The notes: a model not told the origin generated them from the letters alone. Counted from the stretch's first letter, positions 8,850 to 19,429 are shown. The stretch is 25,894 bases of DNA from Apostichopus californicus (GCA_020650975.1 JAIPMN010044447.1:1-25894), one strand, 5' to 3'. Numbers and translations are program-made.

Positions 8850-9792
8850 TGCAACATCATGCAATCATTTAATATTGTACACAATAGAAAGTTGTTGGAT
8901 GGTCAAGTTTTTGAGCATGAATATTTTAAGTCATATTTGATTAAAATGCTAAATTTCTTATGAAGGAAATATTCTCAGGAATAATTGATTACTTTGAAAG
9001 CTAATTAGCGCAGGTCTACGCCAAGACACTTAAAATTTCTTCTCCAGGACTTGCAGTCAAGTTTCTACATGTAGAAAAACCTATACAGTCTTAAGCATGT
9101 CAGGAATGTATTAAGATAATAAAAATAGTTTTGAATTTAAAGTTTTGATTTCTATGAAACCAAGTCATATTTCATTGATCATCAACAATTTACTTAATAG
9201 AAGCATATCAGACACTGCTACACCATTTTCTGTTGAAAACTTTATTTAGTTACCATACATAGTTAATTATTAATCTTTTAATCCAAAAAAGAATTATCTA
9301 TGTCTCACATAAGTAACCCCCATAAGTAAACATAAGTCCCCCCCCCCACCCCTTTCTACTAAAGAATTTACATAGCTTCAAACTTTGTGGTTCCTATTTT
9401 TTGGTGAACTTACTGAGGGCATCTTGAATCCCTTCATCTAGTAACAGTATAGCTCGTCACATGATTTTGTGTTTATTTACTACACGATAGCTGAACAACT
9501 ATATATGAACTCAATTATATATATATATGAACCGAATTATATATATGAACCGAATTCAATACGTACCTGCGCAAGCCTTGCCAGTTTTAAAACATCGCTG
9601 AAAACATATTATCTTAGAATTGCCTTTGATGTTTGAAATGTACAGTATTTTTGTATCACCATAGCTTTAATGTATTTTTCTATCCTATTATAAGTTTTTA
9701 TGGTATATACCTTTTTGGCGATATTTTTCTACTATTTTCTTTTGAATGTTTCCTGTATTTTAAATGTTTCCTGTATATTAATTGTTTTAATT
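8850..9792. other. AT-rich stretch, no gene seen
   Basis: Holds a C tract at about 9338-9353 and a short TATATATGAACCGAATT duplication at about 9516-9556. No open frame has domain or splice support. Confidence 0.6.
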
Positions 9793-9869
9793 CCTGTAAA
9801 GCGCTTCAAGCAGCGCTGCTGATGAACGCGCTATAGGCCTATAAGTACTATTTTATTATTATTATATCC
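9793..9869 (+). mobile_element. 3' tail of a retroelement ending in (ATT)n
   Basis: CCTGTAAAGCGCTTC, then GCGCTATAGGCCTATAAGTA, then TTTTATTATTATTATA, match the general layout (TGTAAAGCGC ... GCGCTATA ... ATT repeats) of SINE and LINE 3' tails widespread in marine invertebrates. The SINE at 13257-13562 has a comparable tail in the opposite orientation. No reverse-transcriptase coding is attached; the element is a 5'-truncated insertion or a SINE remnant. Confidence 0.6.
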
Positions 9870-10937
9870 AATCAGAACAACAACATTTTCGCAGCTAGTA
9901 TTAATTCCTTTGAGCAATCCAGTTAATTCCCAAGTTACAGCTTTATTAGTGCTAAAAGAATGGAATATTGTTTTAATGTGACAGTGCGCTTAAATCAGCT
10001 TATTTGGCTCCATTCAATATTATAAAAACAGATGTTCAAGTAATACGCCCTCATTGAGAAAAATTGACATTCGTCATCATTTATAATAAAATGTTAAGAA
10101 AGGGCTAACCTATTGCCAGTATAAAGAGATTGTCGCAAATCATAAGCGAATGACAGCATCAGCAACTTTATGCTGTCCAAATGAAAATATTTAAATTCAA
10201 TATTTTACATTATAGAAGAAGCTATGAAGCCATCCAGAGTTGAATCACTCAAGTACTTTAACACACAATCTCTTCTGCATTATATATATTTCCATAAGTT
10301 CACACTTGCACTTTCCCAAAGAACTGTCTTCAAGTTAGCTACCCATTATTCAATTCATTCATCCATGGATTCAAGACGCTATGTGCACATTTTTTTTTTA
10401 ATGAATAATCCAGATCTACATTATGTACTATATAACCACCAAATATACAATCTGTCTTAAGGTTGACTATATCACAAAAATTGCTGCAATACACACACAC
10501 ATACTGTACACGTCCCCCCCACCCCCCCCCACCCAACCCTCCACCCCAACCTCCACCATACAACACAGATGCTAAAGTAATGAAAAATATAACAGATTGC
10601 AAGCAGTCGACCATAACAGAAATTTACAACTTTCAGGAAAAGTTAAAAAACTCAAAGAGCAAAACAAAAACTGGTCTGCAACCGGCAAACATTTTCCTGG
10701 CAAATTTAGAATATTAACTTCAATCCATCATTTGCTTGAATGAATCTTGTGATACGGTTGGTCTGTAATTCTCTGAATTTTGTAAAGTACATGATGTCTA
10801 AAACTAATGAGCTCTTCTGGTTACTTCATGTTACTTTCCTTTTTTAATAATAAATAATAATATTAATAAAAATATGTTAAAAATTGAGTTTTCCATTAGT
10901 AATTAATCCCCTTGAGGCACAAATAAAATAAAGTGTC
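9870..10937. other. AT-rich stretch, no gene seen; C-rich block at 10515-10557
   Basis: The only structure is a C-rich block (runs of C broken by A) at 10515-10557, which gives a G-quadruplex-prone minus strand, and AT microsatellite-like runs near 10845-10870. Open frames across the C block translate to proline or glycine runs and are not credible proteins. Confidence 0.6.
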
Positions 10938-11160
10938 TGGGGAATTGCCCCCCCCCCCCTACCTCCCATCCCTGTCCTGCCATGCCAACTTTAGTCTTTA
11001 GCTTCAGTCTGTGTTAAAAAGGGTAGTACCAAATTCAAAGCAAATTTTCTGCCCCCCCCCCCATCACCTGTCCTGCCATTCATTTTTTTCTTTAGCAGCT
11101 TGAGGTAAAAGATGACTAACTATGTAACTATGTGTTTAAAGGGCGGCACCAACCTCTTAC
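10938..11160. repeat. Imperfect two-copy direct duplication beginning with poly-C
   Basis: CCTGTCCTGCCAT occurs at 10971 and 11067, 96 bp apart, each preceded by a run of C and followed by a TTTAG-containing stretch and then AAAGGGTAGTACCAA or AAAGGGCGGCACCAA. The second copy has an extra segment with TAACTATGTAACTATGTG. This is an old local duplication. Confidence 0.75.
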
Positions 11161-11219
11161 AGGGGGAGGAAGGAAGTATTGGCCGGGGGTATTGGGAGGG
11201 GGTAGTGGTTGGATACAGT

Positions 11220-11500
11220 ACCAACTACTAAAAGGTCTACTTTCTTTCTTTCTTCTCTCCATCCCTAGTCTACTAATCCCCTTACATCTATCTCTTTGTG
11301 TTCACCCTGCTCATTAACCTGTCTGTATTTTGTGCGTGTTTTTGTCCCTTCTGTTACTGTTACTTGTCATTCAGCCTCTGAAGAAGATCCTGCTAGGATC
11401 GAAACGTCAGGCCAACTTACTTTTACACATTCTCTTATGTGGCTCTCTAGTGGATAAGCAGTTTGCTAACAGTTTTATTTAATTTTGAATAGGTCTACTT
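11220..11500 (+). mobile_element. Terminal fragment of a Penelope-like element (hammerhead-bearing), probable
   Basis: The segment contains a hammerhead-like motif (11374-11412) in a sequence context (CTGAAGAAG ... CGAAACGTC followed by a T-rich tail) that is widespread at the ends of Penelope-like retroelements in animals. There is no reverse transcriptase or GIY-YIG coding nearby, so it is a solo terminal repeat or a truncated copy. The boundaries are estimates and no target duplication was identified. Confidence 0.45.
11374..11412 (+). ncRNA. Hammerhead-ribozyme-like motif
   Basis: Stem I is GCCT (11374-11377) paired with AGGC (11409-11412). It is followed by CTGAAGA (matching CUGANGA), one extra A, stem II GATCC (11386-11390) / GGATC (11396-11400) with loop TGCTA, GAAA (11401-11404), CG, and a TC cleavage dinucleotide just before stem I. 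Stem III is only an ACGT palindrome, as in minimal hammerheads thought to act as dimers. The extra A at 11385 departs from the standard core, so activity is uncertain. Confidence 0.5.
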
Positions 11501-11868
11501 CACGGTTTCTCTTGTATTGGATATAACAGATGCAAACAAAATTGTTTGGATTTTCTTTGAATCATGTCAAAACTGGACCATACACTGGACAGCGATCCAC
11601 CGATCAAACGTATCGAAAATGACCTGGAAATCCTAGTCATACCAAGAGACAGGATTCCTGTTGACAATTAGAGTAGCTTCCAGCAGGAGATTCGTTACTT
11701 TTGATTTCAAAGGGATGGATATTCAGTGATGGGTGAATAAAATCATCACATGGCTTAAAACATCAGAAATGACTGAAAGTTAGAGAACAAACTAAACCAA
11801 AACCATCCTCTTCAACAGCTGTCAATATATATCACATGAATGGCAAGTACTTACTTTTGACAAGAAAT
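11501..11868. other. No gene seen
   Basis: AT-rich sequence between two mobile-element relics; no credible open frame. Confidence 0.6.
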
Positions 11869-12261
11869 TTAAAGCAGCATTTAGCGTTTGGTCGCCGTTT
11901 TCTACTTTTTTGACATGTCCATCGAGTTTTTTACATATATCAATCACCAAACAGCAAACTCAGATATTAGCCAATTTTTTGCCTGCCAACAACTTTAATT
12001 GGCGAGTAGGCCTAATTAAGGATATTTGCAGATAATGAGAAAAGTGTCCACGACAAATTCCACATTTAAAATTAATCGCATACAGTTCCCCCAAACCCAC
12101 TAGTTTGAAAAACAAACTTGAAAGTTGCAAATTTTTCGACTTTTATGCCACCATTTGAAGTAAGATTTAAATAGATAAGCTAGTTATGTATGTCGTTATG
12201 GCATCGTGGAGTCAGTGAGGTTGAGAAAAATCATAGAAAAGGATGCAAAATGCTGCTTTAA
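11869..12261. mobile_element. 385-bp MITE with TTAA target duplication
   Basis: TTAA at 11869-11872 and 12258-12261 bound a 385-bp element. The left end begins AGCAGCATTTAGCGT and the right end is the reverse complement of AGCAGCATTTTGCAT, 13 of 15 matching. The interior is AT-rich and has no transposase. TTAA duplications are typical of the piggyBac superfamily, so the element may be mobilised by such a transposase; the termini do not begin with the CCC common in that group, so the superfamily is left open. Confidence 0.75.
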
Positions 12262-12765
12262 GAGTGAGAGAATTGAGAGAGCTAAGAGGAGATCTAGACT
12301 GAGAAAGTCCTCACAAAGCTTTGCTGCCTGGACGGTCATTCTCAAAGCATCCCTGGCTATAATCCCACATCTCCATCACGGGGACTGGCTGTGATTCGAA
12401 TTTTCAATTAGTTAACCACGGAGCATGACACCTCCCATACAACCTGGTTAAGTTGTAAACAAGATAGTCAGAGGTTGTTTACCTGGTCGTCGTGACAGTA
12501 TTCTCTACACATGCCTGCCCGATGGTATGTATTCATAGCCGGTCCAACAAAAGTATACAAAATCACCTGTTAGGACGGGATTAACTTCATCGTTGCTCTC
12601 ATGTACAGAATGCATTGAATCTTGTTCAGTGTTGTTTCGCTACATGGGATCAGGGATGTTGTAGACTTTGTTTCTAGAGGCAAGCAATTCCTTTTCTAGC
12701 AGGGAAGGCAGGAACAATTTTCTAAAGAAATTATCTTTTTCATTATTTTATATTTTGGGAAGGGG
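12262..12765. other. No supportable gene
   Basis: The 62-codon plus frame starting at 12206 crosses the MITE boundary at 12258, so it is not a real coding region. A minus-strand stretch 12566-12483 has exon-like edges but was rejected (see rejected items). Confidence 0.55.
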
Positions 12766-12775
12766 NNNNNNNNNN
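12766..12775. other. Assembly gap (10 N)
   Basis: Ten N between GGGAAGGGG and ATTTTTTTTGGGGGGG. The G-rich flanks explain the break; the true missing length is unknown. Open frames reported across it are not meaningful. Confidence 1.
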
Positions 12776-13052
12776 ATTTTTTTTGGGGGGGAAGGCGAGA
12801 AGGGGGTGGAGACAAATCTAATACTTGGGCGGCTGGGGGGGGGGGAGGAATAGGCCCCTTTCCATTGCATGACATACAGTCTCCCTGATCTGATTCTTTG
12901 GGATAGTAGGATATCATATACTACTCACATTTCTTAACCTTACAAACATTTGAGGGGGAAGCCGGGGTAAATATTAATCAGGCATTGCATAGTGTAATGC
13001 TAGATGCAAAATGGATAAATTGCTGGAGCTATACAAACTATGCAAAGATGCA

Positions 13053-13081
13053 TATCTATCTATCTATCTATCTATCTATCT
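13053..13081 (+). repeat. (TATC)n microsatellite, about 7 copies
   Basis: An uninterrupted run of TATC repeats ending TCTATCTG. Confidence 0.95.
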
Positions 13082-13256
13082 GTAGCAGTGCTTCTCACAT
13101 AGACCATACTTACTTTACAACAGACAAAATTCAGAGCTTACAGAAATGGTTTTTATAAACAATGTTTGGACACTAAATTATTTCCCTGGAAGGAGAGACA
13201 GGCATGAGGGCCAAATTTTTTAAAAATGTAGGACAGACAATTCCTGAGGACCTCAT

Positions 13257-13562
13257 GAATAATAATAATCATAATTATAATATATTCATTTATAGAGCAC
13301 AACTATATGCAATGCATTTCTACGCGCTTTACAACAATATTACCACGGTCAACGATATACCTGTCAAACACATGGCAGCAGCTAAACAGCGCCCAGCTGA
13401 CAGTTTTATCTCACGGGTCCCCATTTATACACCAGGGTGAAGAGTAGGCAATGGAGATAAAGTGCCTTGCCCAAGGACACAACACAATGATCTGGCCAGG
13501 ACTAGAACCAGCAATCCTTAGATCACCAGTCCACTGCCTTAACCACTTGACCGCAACGCTCT
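13257..13562 (-). mobile_element. tRNA-derived SINE, about 305 bp
   Basis: Read on the minus strand the head (13562 downward) has a tRNA-like promoter. The A-box-like GCGGTCAAGTGG (13554-13543) and B-box-like GGTTCTAGTCC (13509-13499) are each one or two bases from consensus. The body then has TTGTGTCCTTGGGCAAGGCA, a block found in many invertebrate SINEs, followed by TGTAAAGCGCG, GCTCTATAAATGAATA and a tail of ATT repeats at 13280-13257. Diverged boxes suggest an old, inactive copy. Target-site duplications were not recognisable. Confidence 0.8.
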
Positions 13563-14551
13563 CAAAGACCCAAAATTAGGATCTTTTTACAAAATATGAT
13601 TTCACTTTGTGTTGATATCAGCATGTCATGAGAAATGAATGACACAATTTTATGACAACCCCAGCTATGAATAATTTGTCAGACCTATCAATCATTAAAA
13701 CCAATCCATCAGTAATACACACAGTGTTTCGACACCAGTCGAGAGGCTGCCAAAAACAACCTGTGAGGGATTGGAAAGCTGTTGATAGATCTTTAGCCAG
13801 GAATGAAGATCACACACAAACCCAATAGCTTGTCGTAAAATAAAGTCAACTTAAAAGCACAATGAATCACTGTGTTCAGATTAGTGATCATTTCAAAGCA
13901 GTCACAATTCCTTCAGCCATAAAAGAAGTTACATATGGCAAAGACCTATACGTTATGATTCTGCTAGAATTGCTAAATTAGGAGGAAAATTACTGCCATA
14001 CATTAAGATACTGACATCCTTTTCAAAAAATGAAGAAATACTCATTAAATTGTTTCTTCAATTTTTACATATATATGGACATGAATATATACAAGTTTTG
14101 CACTGGGAATGATGTTTGAAGTAAAATAAAACATTTGAACTGTTATGAAAATCGATACATACTCTCCATCCCCCGACCACTCCCCCACCCCCCACCCCAA
14201 GATATTAGCCAGAGAAGGGGACTACAAATACTATGCTATATCCCAGCTTACAAAACATGCATTAGTTTCTTCCAACCTAATGTGTCTGGGGCCTATTAGG
14301 TTTACATACAGTAGAAATAGCTGTAAAGTAAACTTTGGCACAAATTATATACACCTGCATGAAATGGGATGGAGCCAACACGATTACGGCAATTATCTTT
14401 CTTTTCCTTTCCTTTTTCAATCCTGATAAACTTCCAGGAGCTAATGGAGGACAGCATATATTTGCCTAGTATTGATTTGTTTTAATTTGTTGGGGCTGAC
14501 TCCATGACGGCACATTCGAGAACTCGTTATTTTGTGGTTTTTTTCTTGTAG
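13563..14551. other. No gene seen; C-rich patch at 14161-14200
   Basis: AT-rich sequence. The 93-codon plus frame at 14145-14426 begins in a CCCCCACC run and shows no domain. A short plus-strand frame around 13727-13831 is discussed under rejected items. Confidence 0.55.
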
Positions 14552-14698
14552 CTCTAGGGTTCGACAGAGACTGGGGCGATTATTTCACAAAGCTGTATGA
14601 TTTAAAACCAAGTTCCATTAAGAGGCGGCGAATCACGTACCGAGGGTTTGAAAACCAGAGGTGGCCTGTAGAGAGGTTAATTGAAATGCAAAGTTTGA
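14552..14698 (+). CDS. Probable internal exon of an unidentified gene
   Basis: A strong acceptor (TTTTTTTCTTGTAG, ending at 14551) is followed by 147 nt open in one frame and then GTGAGT at 14699. The exon is symmetric (enters with two bases of a codon, leaves with one). The translation begins LGFDRDWGDYFTKLYDLKP and continues SSIKRRRITYRGFENQRW and PVERLIEMQSL; it is rich in aromatic and charged residues and looks like true protein rather than translated repeat. If the donor is not used, the frame ends two codons later at TGA (14704-14706), making it a terminal exon. I do not recognise the family. No companion exon was found nearby, so it may belong to a gene nested in or overlapping the Sulf 5' intron, or be a relic. 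Confidence 0.42.
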
Positions 14699-14706
14699 GT
14701 GAGTGA

Positions 14707-15050
14707 CTAATTCTGTCGATGGTGCTCAGTGAGAGAGACGGGGAAAAAACCTGGAGGGAGGATGCAGAATGAGAATACTTGAGTAAGTCGAGAGGTCTTA
14801 GCAAACTCTTTAACCTTCTCAGGCGCCTCGTAAGATGGGAGCTTTAGTACTGTATATAGAGCATATCTCACTGTATTGGAATGTTGTCATAGCAACCACA
14901 TATATATACATCCAAAGGACTACGTACTGAATATTGGACTCATTTGCAATTTTCTATGTTGAGACTGTGTAACTGTTGTTGAATAAGTTTACAGTAAGAA
15001 TATGTTACAGTACATTGTGTGGTAAAATTAAACTAAGAGGTGTTCATTAT
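14707..15050. other. No gene seen
   Basis: AT-rich sequence. The minus-strand frame 14804-14580 is a shadow of the plus-strand exon. Confidence 0.6.
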
Positions 15051-15097
15051 GGGGGAGGGGAGGGGAGGTGGGTGGGTGGGTGGTGGGTGGGTGGGGG
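15051..15097 (+). other. Long G-quadruplex-prone tract
   Basis: Ten G runs of two to five bases in 47 bp (GGGGGAGGGGAGGGG, then GGTGGGTGGGTGGGTGG and on to GTGGGGG), mostly separated by a single A or T. Single-base loops make this one of the strongest G4 patterns in the window. Confidence 0.8.
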
Positions 15098-16903
15098 ATA
15101 TATTAAAGCTATAAATGCGGAGTTAGTTAGGTCTAATCCCATGCTGACTTATGTACAATGACTTGCAGAAGTATTCGTAACTTACTGCCGTAAATGTGAC
15201 AGAACTCTCAACCAAAATTTATCATATAGGAATAAAAAGGAAAAAAACTTGGGAATGCCTACTTTCTGTATTCTACAAGTCATTCAATAATTTGAAGTTA
15301 TTTTCGTGGAAAATTTGCTGCTTTGTTAGTGGATTTAAGTATGTGCTCATGCCATGGTATACAGTGTACAAACGCAGCATTTGAAAATATGGCTGGATTA
15401 AGAACACACTACAGAATAAATAAATATATTGTAATTGATAGAAATGTCTCAAAATAAAAAACCTATCTCTGTATTACATAGAACATAATATATGTCTATG
15501 GGTCAGCTAAACATTTTCTGAAAATCCTCAAACATGAAATCTTATATAATCAGACTTACGTAAAAATTCAGGCCTAGAATTCACAATTTTAGCCACTCAA
15601 GCTTAAAAAAAAAAATTCAAGTGCATAAAATATCTTTCTTAATTGCATAAATCAATTTCCCACTTGCATATTACTTGAATAAATTTGACAAAAGAGACAT
15701 TATACTTTTGTCCCAGAAGAAAAAAAAAATACAAGTGCCCTTTTTCATCTACTGGCAACCAGAAAAACAGCCGGAAGTTCGAGGCCTGGGAAAAAGACAA
15801 AATGTTTTGTGTTCTTGGCCACACTATGGCATAAACTTTGCATTTTATATGCCGATATTCATAAAAATGTTTAAATGTGAAAATTCTGGATGTTGCTTTA
15901 AACATGTTGAATAAACATCTGATGGTGTTTCCATGTGACTTTGAAGAAGACAGCTACAGTAGGTCATGATAAAAAGCGAAAAAAAGAAGAAAAATGAAGC
16001 GGGAAAAAAGACCATGGTGTGAATTGTATCTAATGAGAAGGTTATTAAAAAGTCAGCAGGGAATCTAAAACAACTTGGTTTATAATTGTGACAGATAAGG
16101 TGAATATTCCGGCCTTGCTCTGGGACTAATATGAAAGCTAGTTCTGTACTCCTAAAAATCAGCTGCAGGCTACAGTAGGTCTGGCGAGATTTTATATCCC
16201 CGCATGGCATGGCATGGTACATAACAATAGGTACAAGGCTACACACATCTCCCTGCATGCCAGCAACGATATAAGTCTGCCCTACTGGACTTATAAATTC
16301 TACCTGTAATCGTTCCTTTTGAAGGTATTTTGCAAGAAGTGATGGCCAAAAGTCCCCTTGATTGACCCCAGTTTGTTGTTCTTTTTTTGGGGGGGGTGTG
16401 GAATTTTCCTTCTTAGGGGTGGGGGAAGGGATTGGAAACTTCAATGGCTGCAGATCAAGATTTTCTTTGTAAATTATCAGTGATATTTCTTAGGCATTTT
16501 ACAAATTTAAGGCCTGGAGTTGGTGAGCGTCAACAAATATTGTGCACTATTCTGTATGGGATATGTATTGTGACACCCATCTGATTATTTTGGGGTGAGT
16601 GGGAAGTGGGTGGGGGGTTCATATTTTTCAAATTAACGATTAAGCAATTACTTTGTTTTCAACTATTTTTAGATATATAACACATGCCAAATCTAAACTG
16701 GAAAAAATTGGAAATCTTAACACATTTTTTTATTTTGTTATGGGGATTTTAGTATCATACAGTTATCAATATATTGTAGAAATGAAGTGTAGCAATTTAT
16801 GAGGACAATTCTCAGTGAGATTTACTGTAAGCTACAGTGTTAACATATATAATGTATATATACTCCTCTACTACAGCCTGTTAGCACTGTAAACTTGATC
16901 TAT
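15098..16903. other. No supportable gene
   Basis: AT-rich sequence with G-rich patches at about 16388-16432 and 16590-16617 and a short GGCAT repeat at about 16203-16217. The longest open frame in the window, 199 codons on the minus strand (16444-15845), lies here; it has low-complexity Pro/Lys and Phe runs and no domain (see rejected items). Confidence 0.55.
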
Positions 16904-17649
16904 ATCTCATGTATAGCCCCTGAGATATCACATGTACAGCTCCTGAGATATCACATGTACAGCTCCTGAGATATCACATGTACAGCTCCTGAGATATCTC
17001 ATGTACAGCTCCTGAGATATCACATGTAAAGCTCCTGACATATCACATGTACAGCTCCTGAGATATCACATGTACAGCTCCTAAGATATCACATGTACAG
17101 CTCATGAGATATCACATGTACAGCTCCTGAGATATCACATGTACAGCTCCTGAGATATCACATGTACAGCTCATGAGATATCTCATGTACAGCTCCTGAG
17201 ATATCACATGTAAAGCTCCTGACATATCACATGTACAGCTCCTGAGATATCACATGTACAGCTCCTAAGATATCACATGTACAGCTCATGAGATATCACA
17301 TGTACAGCTCCTGAGATATCACATGTACAGCTCCTGAGATATTACATGTACAGCTCCTGAGATATCTCATGTACAGCTCCTGAGATATCACATGTACAGC
17401 TCCTGAGATATCTCATGTACAGCTCCTGAGATATCACATGTACAGCTCCTGAGATATCACATGTCAAGCTCCCGAGATATCACATGTACAGCTCCTGAGA
17501 TATCACATGTACAGCTCCTGAGATATCACATGTACAGCTCCTCAGATATCACATGTACAGCTCCTGAGACATCTCATGTACAGCTCCTAAGATATCTCAT
17601 TTACAGCTCCTGAGATATCTCATGTACAGCTCCCGAGATATCACATGTC
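16904..17649. repeat. 23-bp satellite, about 32 copies, with a 184-bp higher-order repeat
   Basis: The monomer is CTCCTGAGATATCACATGTA plus CAG (23 bp), containing GATATC and ACATGT palindromes. Variant monomers recur in order: TGTAAAGCTCCTGACATATC (TAAA ending at 17030 and 17214), CTAAGATATC (17081 and 17265) and CTCATGAGATATCACATG (17101 and 17285). All three pairs are exactly 184 bp apart, 8 monomers. So 16986-17169 and 17170-17353 are duplicate eight-monomer blocks. The 23-bp period is not a multiple of three, so the array does not code. Confidence 0.97.
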
Positions 17650-18671
17650 ATGATCTTACAATCTAAACGATATTATCTATTTGTAATCAATTTAATGGAA
17701 GGGATTAATTTAGATCGATTAATAACGTCAAATGATATTATTGATTAAACTATTCTCCCCAAAGTATGGAAACAAAAGGATGTAAACATCTGTGACTCGA
17801 AATGTGCATCTAGATCTTTCAATGAAGCCAAGAAAAATTTTGTCAAAAATTGCAATTAAGACAGCTAGGGGCTTGAATCAACATCAGGAACATGTTTGAA
17901 ATAGGCCTGTAAAAAGGAAACCGAAAGCTAAGTTACTAAATGAGAGGACTGCTTTGGTTTTATAATGTTTGCATTACAAAATCCAGACAAAGATTTGTGT
18001 TCTCGATACCAGCTTGGCAATGCTGAACAATTTGTATGTTTACGATGTTTGCTTTAATACCGGCAAAGACGTTGCCCTACTTATGACACCAGTGATACTC
18101 AGCACATTGTTTGTTGACTTGAAACTTTCAATGAGCTGCATGCTACGTGTGTTGACCAAGCTTCTTGTCACTTCCATTAACTTTGTATACTTTAAAATAA
18201 AAAGAATATTTGAAGTAGTGGTTTTTGAAATTTTGCACTTTTAATATGCATGCACTTATGCTGATGAACTCTTTGATAAAAATCTGAGCAAAGAGACAGA
18301 GGAAGAGAGTACACAGTTTTTTTTTCAATTTTTTTTTTCACGAACTATTAAAATTGTATCGTGAGCTTTCTTGTACGTGTGGGTTACATTATGTCCTAGC
18401 GTCAACAACGAGAGCCCGCCAAAACACTTTGAGAACGAAAGAAACAGCGGGTTGGTCACAGGCTTTCAACTGAGTATCATTTAGCTTTTATACAGACTTA
18501 CTGTATCAACTCTACAAGATGGAATATCAAGAAGCCAACGGTAAAATATAATTTTACATTTTAATTAATGTCCGTACAATAGTTAATAGCTAGGTTAGAA
18601 TTGTATGTCTGTTTACAAACTAATGCAAGTATAACGTTACCATAGTCAATTACTGTAGGCCTATAGCATAG
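17650..18671. other. No supportable gene
   Basis: The 91-codon plus frame 17969-18244 is hydrophobic and lacks any recognised domain. A short start-codon context at 18520-18541 (AAGATGG, then AACGGTAAAA, a donor-like word) is too small to call as an exon. Confidence 0.5.
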
Positions 18672-19429
18672 GTGGCACAGTGTGGCGATATGCTGCAGCA
18701 GCACCGTCAGGCCAATTTGTGGCCCCATGGACAAATTTCTGCGACATGCTTCCTTTATTCCAAAGTACCCAAGGTCTACCAACTCCAGCACAGGATAATG
18801 TTACCACCCCTCCCCCCCCCCCCCCACCCTCTGCCTTCATTGATCCACATCAGACCTGTCATGGCACCCACTACTGTATTTTTTTACCTCTAAATTCTCC
18901 CATTCAGAAATAATACTACTAAGAAAATAAATGAACTATTACATCTGGGAATACAAACACTGCACACTATCTACTCCATATCTGCTCTGTATCTGCACCC
19001 TATCTGCCCCCTATATGCACCACAAATACTGACACTGGAGCCTGGTGGTATGGTACTATAGTGTTGCTTGACGTTATTCTATCATACCTCTTAACTCTAA
19101 AGTCAAACTCACAGTATAGCCTGTACATTTGTTGCTTAATACAGATGAGCACATTAGTTAATTGTCTTAAAAGTTCTACGTAATGTGACCGTACTGCCTC
19201 TAGCAGTCTCAGAACCAATGTGTAAGTTAACCTGTTAACATAACTTTAATAGTTGTGCCACAGTGCCCCACACTGCGTGCTATGGAGTCAAACGTAAACA
19301 ACAATAGTTTGCACAGTGAGCATATGAGAATGTGATTTTAAAGATTTCAACATATTCATCGCCCAATAACCTATCGAGTAGCACCATTCTTACTTACAAA
19401 TATCACCATTGTTACAAACGCAGGATTCT
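18672..19429. other. No gene seen; C tract at 18808-18826
   Basis: Open frames across this area translate a C tract into proline runs. The rest is AT-rich and unstructured. Confidence 0.6.

Noticed and set aside
10339-10717. Open frames on both strands across the C-rich block at 10515-10557
   Set aside because: They translate a low-complexity C/A tract into Pro or Gly runs and have no other support.
12483-12566. 84-nt minus-strand stretch with acceptor-like CTAACAG and donor CAG|GTAAAC; an alternative frame (LTGDFVYFCWTGYEYIPSG) vaguely resembles a sushi/CCP repeat
   Set aside because: The CCP-like frame stops before its last Cys, the exon-like frame has no domain, and there are no partner exons. 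The resemblance is too weak.
12668-12917. Open frames spanning the N gap
   Set aside because: The frame across unknown bases is undefined and the flanks are G tracts.
13727-13831. Plus-strand frame VFRHQSRGCQKQPVRDWK and onward to a TAG
   Set aside because: Short, no domain, poor splice context and no link to the exon at 14552.
14580-14804. 74-codon minus-strand frame
   Set aside because: Antisense to the better supported plus-strand exon; Ser/Leu-rich with no domain.
15103-15905. Possible second TTAA element: TTAAAGC at 15103 and GCTTTAA at 15896-15902
   Set aside because: Only the seven outer bases match; the inner ends differ (TATAAATGCGG against AACATCC), so no terminal inverted repeat is supported.
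15845-16444. The longest open frame in the window, 199 codons on the minus strand
   Set aside because: It is made of low-complexity Pro/Lys and Phe runs from A/T and G tracts, shows no domain, and overlaps an unrelated open frame on the other strand. Length alone is not enough in this composition.
17969-18244. 91-codon hydrophobic plus-strand frame
   Set aside because: No recognisable transmembrane family or splice context; AT-rich DNA easily gives hydrophobic frames.
18520-18545. Start-codon context and donor-like word (AAGATGG ... AACGGTAAAA) as a tiny first coding exon
   Set aside because: Only seven codons, no promoter evidence and no downstream exon in frame.
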